64,000 nt of DNA, taken from assembly GCF_036186745.1 (NCBI RefSeq), contig NZ_CP108086.1:2542001-2606000 (forward strand), read 5' to 3'. A program made the translations under genes and the position numbers. Each line of letters begins with the position of its first letter. Positions within the stretch are counted from its first letter, which is position 1. The notes beneath the pieces are model-generated. The model had not been told where the DNA came from. It saw nothing but the letters and a program-made list of their open reading frames with translations, and ran no database searches. Source of the stretch: Microbispora hainanensis. GTDB taxonomy: Bacteria > Actinomycetota > Actinomycetes > Streptosporangiales > Streptosporangiaceae. Shown piece after piece: positions 62,583 to 64,000 of the stretch.

Positions 62583-63779
62583 ATGACAGAGGCGACACCC
62601 CGGCTGGCCACCTATCCCCTCGCTCGCGAACGTGCCTTCGACCCACCGGACGAACTGGCACGCCGCCGCGCCGAGGCGCCGATCCAGCGGATGACGTACG
62701 CGGACGGGCACGAGGGCTGGCTGGTGACGGGTTATGCCGAGGCGCGTGCCATCCTGGCCGACAACCGCTTCAGCACCCGCCCCGAACTGTTGCACTCGCC
62801 GATCCCCCAGCGCAGCGAGTTCCGCAGTGAGCCGCTGACGCCGGGGTTCTTCATCCGCATGGACGCCCCCGCCCACACCCGCTATCGCCGCCTGCTGACC
62901 GGGCAGTTCACGGTGCGGCGGATGAAGCAGCTCGAACCGAGGATCCAGGAGATCACCGAGAGCCGCCTCGACGCCATGGAGCGCGAGGGCGCCCCCGCCG
63001 ACCTCGTCGAGTCGTTCGCACTCCCCATCCCCTCGCTGGTCATCTGCGAGCTGCTCGGCGTGCCGTACGAGGACCGGGGGAAGTTCCAGCACGACTCGGC
63101 GGTGCTGCTGGACCTGAGCTCCTCGATCGAGGAGGTCCGGGCCGCGGTGCAGGACCTGTACTCCTACCTGCACGGCCTCGTCCTGGCGAAGGCCAAGGAG
63201 CCCGCCGACGACATCCTGAGCGGCCTGGTCGCGGGCGGGGAGCTGACGCACGAGGAGATCGGCGGCGTCGGGCTGCTGCTGCTCATCGCGGGCCACGAGA
63301 CGACCGCCAACATGCTCGGCCTGGGCACGTTCGCGCTGCTGACGAACCCCGACCAGCTCGCCGTCGTGCGGGACGACCCGGCCGCCGTCGAGAACGCGGT
63401 GGAGGAGCTGCTGCGCTACCTCAGCATCGTGCACATCGGACCCACCCGTACGGCCCTGGAGGACGTGGAGGTCGGCGGCTGCCTGATCAGGGCAGGCGAG
63501 GCCGTGACGCTGTCGGTGGCGGCGGCGAACCGCGATCCCGAGCGGTTCGAGGGCGGCGACACGCTCGACGTGACCCGGCCGGCGCACGGGCATCTGAGCT
63601 TCGGGCACGGCATCCACCAGTGCCTCGGCCAGCAGCTCGCCCGGATCGAGATGCGCATCGCCTATCCCGCCCTGCTGCGCCGCTTCCCCAACCTGCGCCT
63701 GGCCGTGCCCGCGCACGAGGTGCCGATGCGGTCCAATATGGCCATCTATGGTGTGCACCGCCTGCCGGTGCTGTGGTGA
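62583..63779 (+). CDS. Cytochrome P450
   Basis: This heme monooxygenase of 398 residues is soluble, like other bacterial class I P450s. The I-helix is LLLLIAGHETTANML, the K-helix ExxR is in VEELLRYLSI, and the heme Cys347 in FGHGIHQCLGQQLAR. AGGAG precedes the ATG. The sequence suits the CYP105/CYP107-like groups that hydroxylate secondary metabolites or xenobiotics, but the substrate is unknown. The ferredoxin gene follows 20 bases later. No reductase or biosynthetic genes are visible before the window ends. Confidence 0.96.
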   Translation: MTEATPRLATYPLARERAFDPPDELARRRAEAPIQRMTYADGHEGWLVTGYAEARAILADNRFSTRPELLHSPIPQRSEFRSEPLTPGFFIRMDAPAHTRYRRLLTGQFTVRRMKQLEPRIQEITESRLDAMEREGAPADLVESFALPIPSLVICELLGVPYEDRGKFQHDSAVLLDLSSSIEEVRAAVQDLYSYLHGLVLAKAKEPADDILSGLVAGGELTHEEIGGVGLLLLIAGHETTANMLGLGTFALLTNPDQLAVVRDDPAAVENAVEELLRYLSIVHIGPTRTALEDVEVGGCLIRAGEAVTLSVAAANRDPERFEGGDTLDVTRPAHGHLSFGHGIHQCLGQQLARIEMRIAYPALLRRFPNLRLAVPAHEVPMRSNMAIYGVHRLPVLW

Positions 63780-63799
63780 GGAAGGTCGCAGGGGGAACG

Positions 63800-63994
63800 A
63801 TGAAGATCAAGGCGGACACCGGACGGTGTATCGGTGCGGGGATGTGCGTGCTCACGCTGCCCCGGGTGTTCGACCAGAGCGAGGACGACGGCACGGTCGT
63901 GGTGCTCGACGCCGAGCCCCCGGCCGACCTCGAGTCCGGGGTGAAGAGGGCCGTGCAGCTCTGCCCGTCCGGCGCGCTGTCCGTGGAGGAGTGA
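63800..63994 (+). CDS. 3Fe-4S ferredoxin, redox partner of the P450
   Basis: This electron carrier has 64 residues. Cys10, Cys16 and Cys55 (CIGAGMC and LCPSGAL) are the only cysteines, the pattern of the [3Fe-4S] ferredoxins encoded next to actinomycete P450 genes. The acidic face (DQSEDDG) suits docking to the P450 or its reductase. GGGGGA precedes the ATG, and the short gap implies cotranscription. Confidence 0.96.
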   Translation: MKIKADTGRCIGAGMCVLTLPRVFDQSEDDGTVVVLDAEPPADLESGVKRAVQLCPSGALSVEE

Positions 63995-64000
63995 GCCGAG

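Noticed and set aside
62583..63994. Secondary-metabolite gene cluster
   Set aside because: Only the P450 and ferredoxin are present. No synthase, tailoring or transport genes are found next to them in this window.
1..64000. tRNA, rRNA, insertion sequences or prophage
   Set aside because: No cloverleaf with a T-loop consensus, no rRNA segment, no transposase or integrase, and no phage structural genes were seen.

Overview
This window comes from the chromosome of a high-GC filamentous actinomycete. The codons end almost always in G or C. The window carries a cvnABCD-type conservon, a NUDIX-fold regulator of the NrtR type, lone STAS and SAM-methyltransferase genes, many secreted low-complexity proteins and frequent GTG starts. 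I infer an order such as Streptosporangiales, but no rRNA or other decisive marker is present. I see no tRNA, rRNA, CRISPR array, insertion sequence or prophage.

Layout. Positions 1-5.2 kb: the tail of a probable HNH nuclease, a repeat-rich gene-poor stretch, an L,D-transpeptidase, a DUF985 cupin, an unknown gene flanked by a 17-bp tandem array, and an aldehyde dehydrogenase. 5.3-13.3 kb: a repetitive secreted protein convergent with a giant CtpI-like P-type ATPase, then a STAS protein, a methyltransferase, a VOC protein behind a palindromic operator, and a small protein. 13.4-18.4 kb: the xylose locus, with a ROK repressor divergent from xylA-xylB and a clear promoter and operator between them. 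18.4-26.2 kb: a DUF998 membrane protein, a DJ-1/PfpI gene divergent from a LysR regulator, the conservon, and a divergent SDR. 26.4-30.3 kb: an acyltransferase, a broken M23 peptidase gene, and an NfeD-flotillin pair. 30.3-38.4 kb: three regulator/target pairs (XRE and aldo-keto reductase; AraC and MFS; a two-component system) and a DHA2 exporter behind a large inverted repeat.

38.4-49.1 kb: a CPBP protease, then a cell-surface glycan locus. WecB makes UDP-ManNAc and WecC oxidises it to UDP-ManNAcA. Two GT4 enzymes and one large CgeB/GT2 fusion probably build a ManNAcA-containing polymer. A membrane-anchored DUF4434 protein follows and may trim or sense a glycan. 49.3-56.2 kb: small secreted proteins, the NrtR-like regulator, a hisC-type aminotransferase, a stand-alone Clp N-domain protein, a DMT transporter, and a large HTH regulator. 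56.3-64 kb: murA, purC, decayed HipA and DUF262 genes, purD, a 14-bp array, a leader ORF with corA, and a cytochrome P450 with its 3Fe-4S ferredoxin.

Two themes cut across the window. Short tandem arrays (periods of 9 to 60 bp) are unusually common, often at gene ends or just before gene starts, and some are inside coding frames. The palindrome CGTACG is strongly over-represented. I find no complete new defence or mobile system. The most unusual items are the gene-end repeats, the leader ORFs before wecC and corA, the compensated hairpin repeat near 52.9 kb, and the decayed HipA/DUF262 block inside the purine genes.
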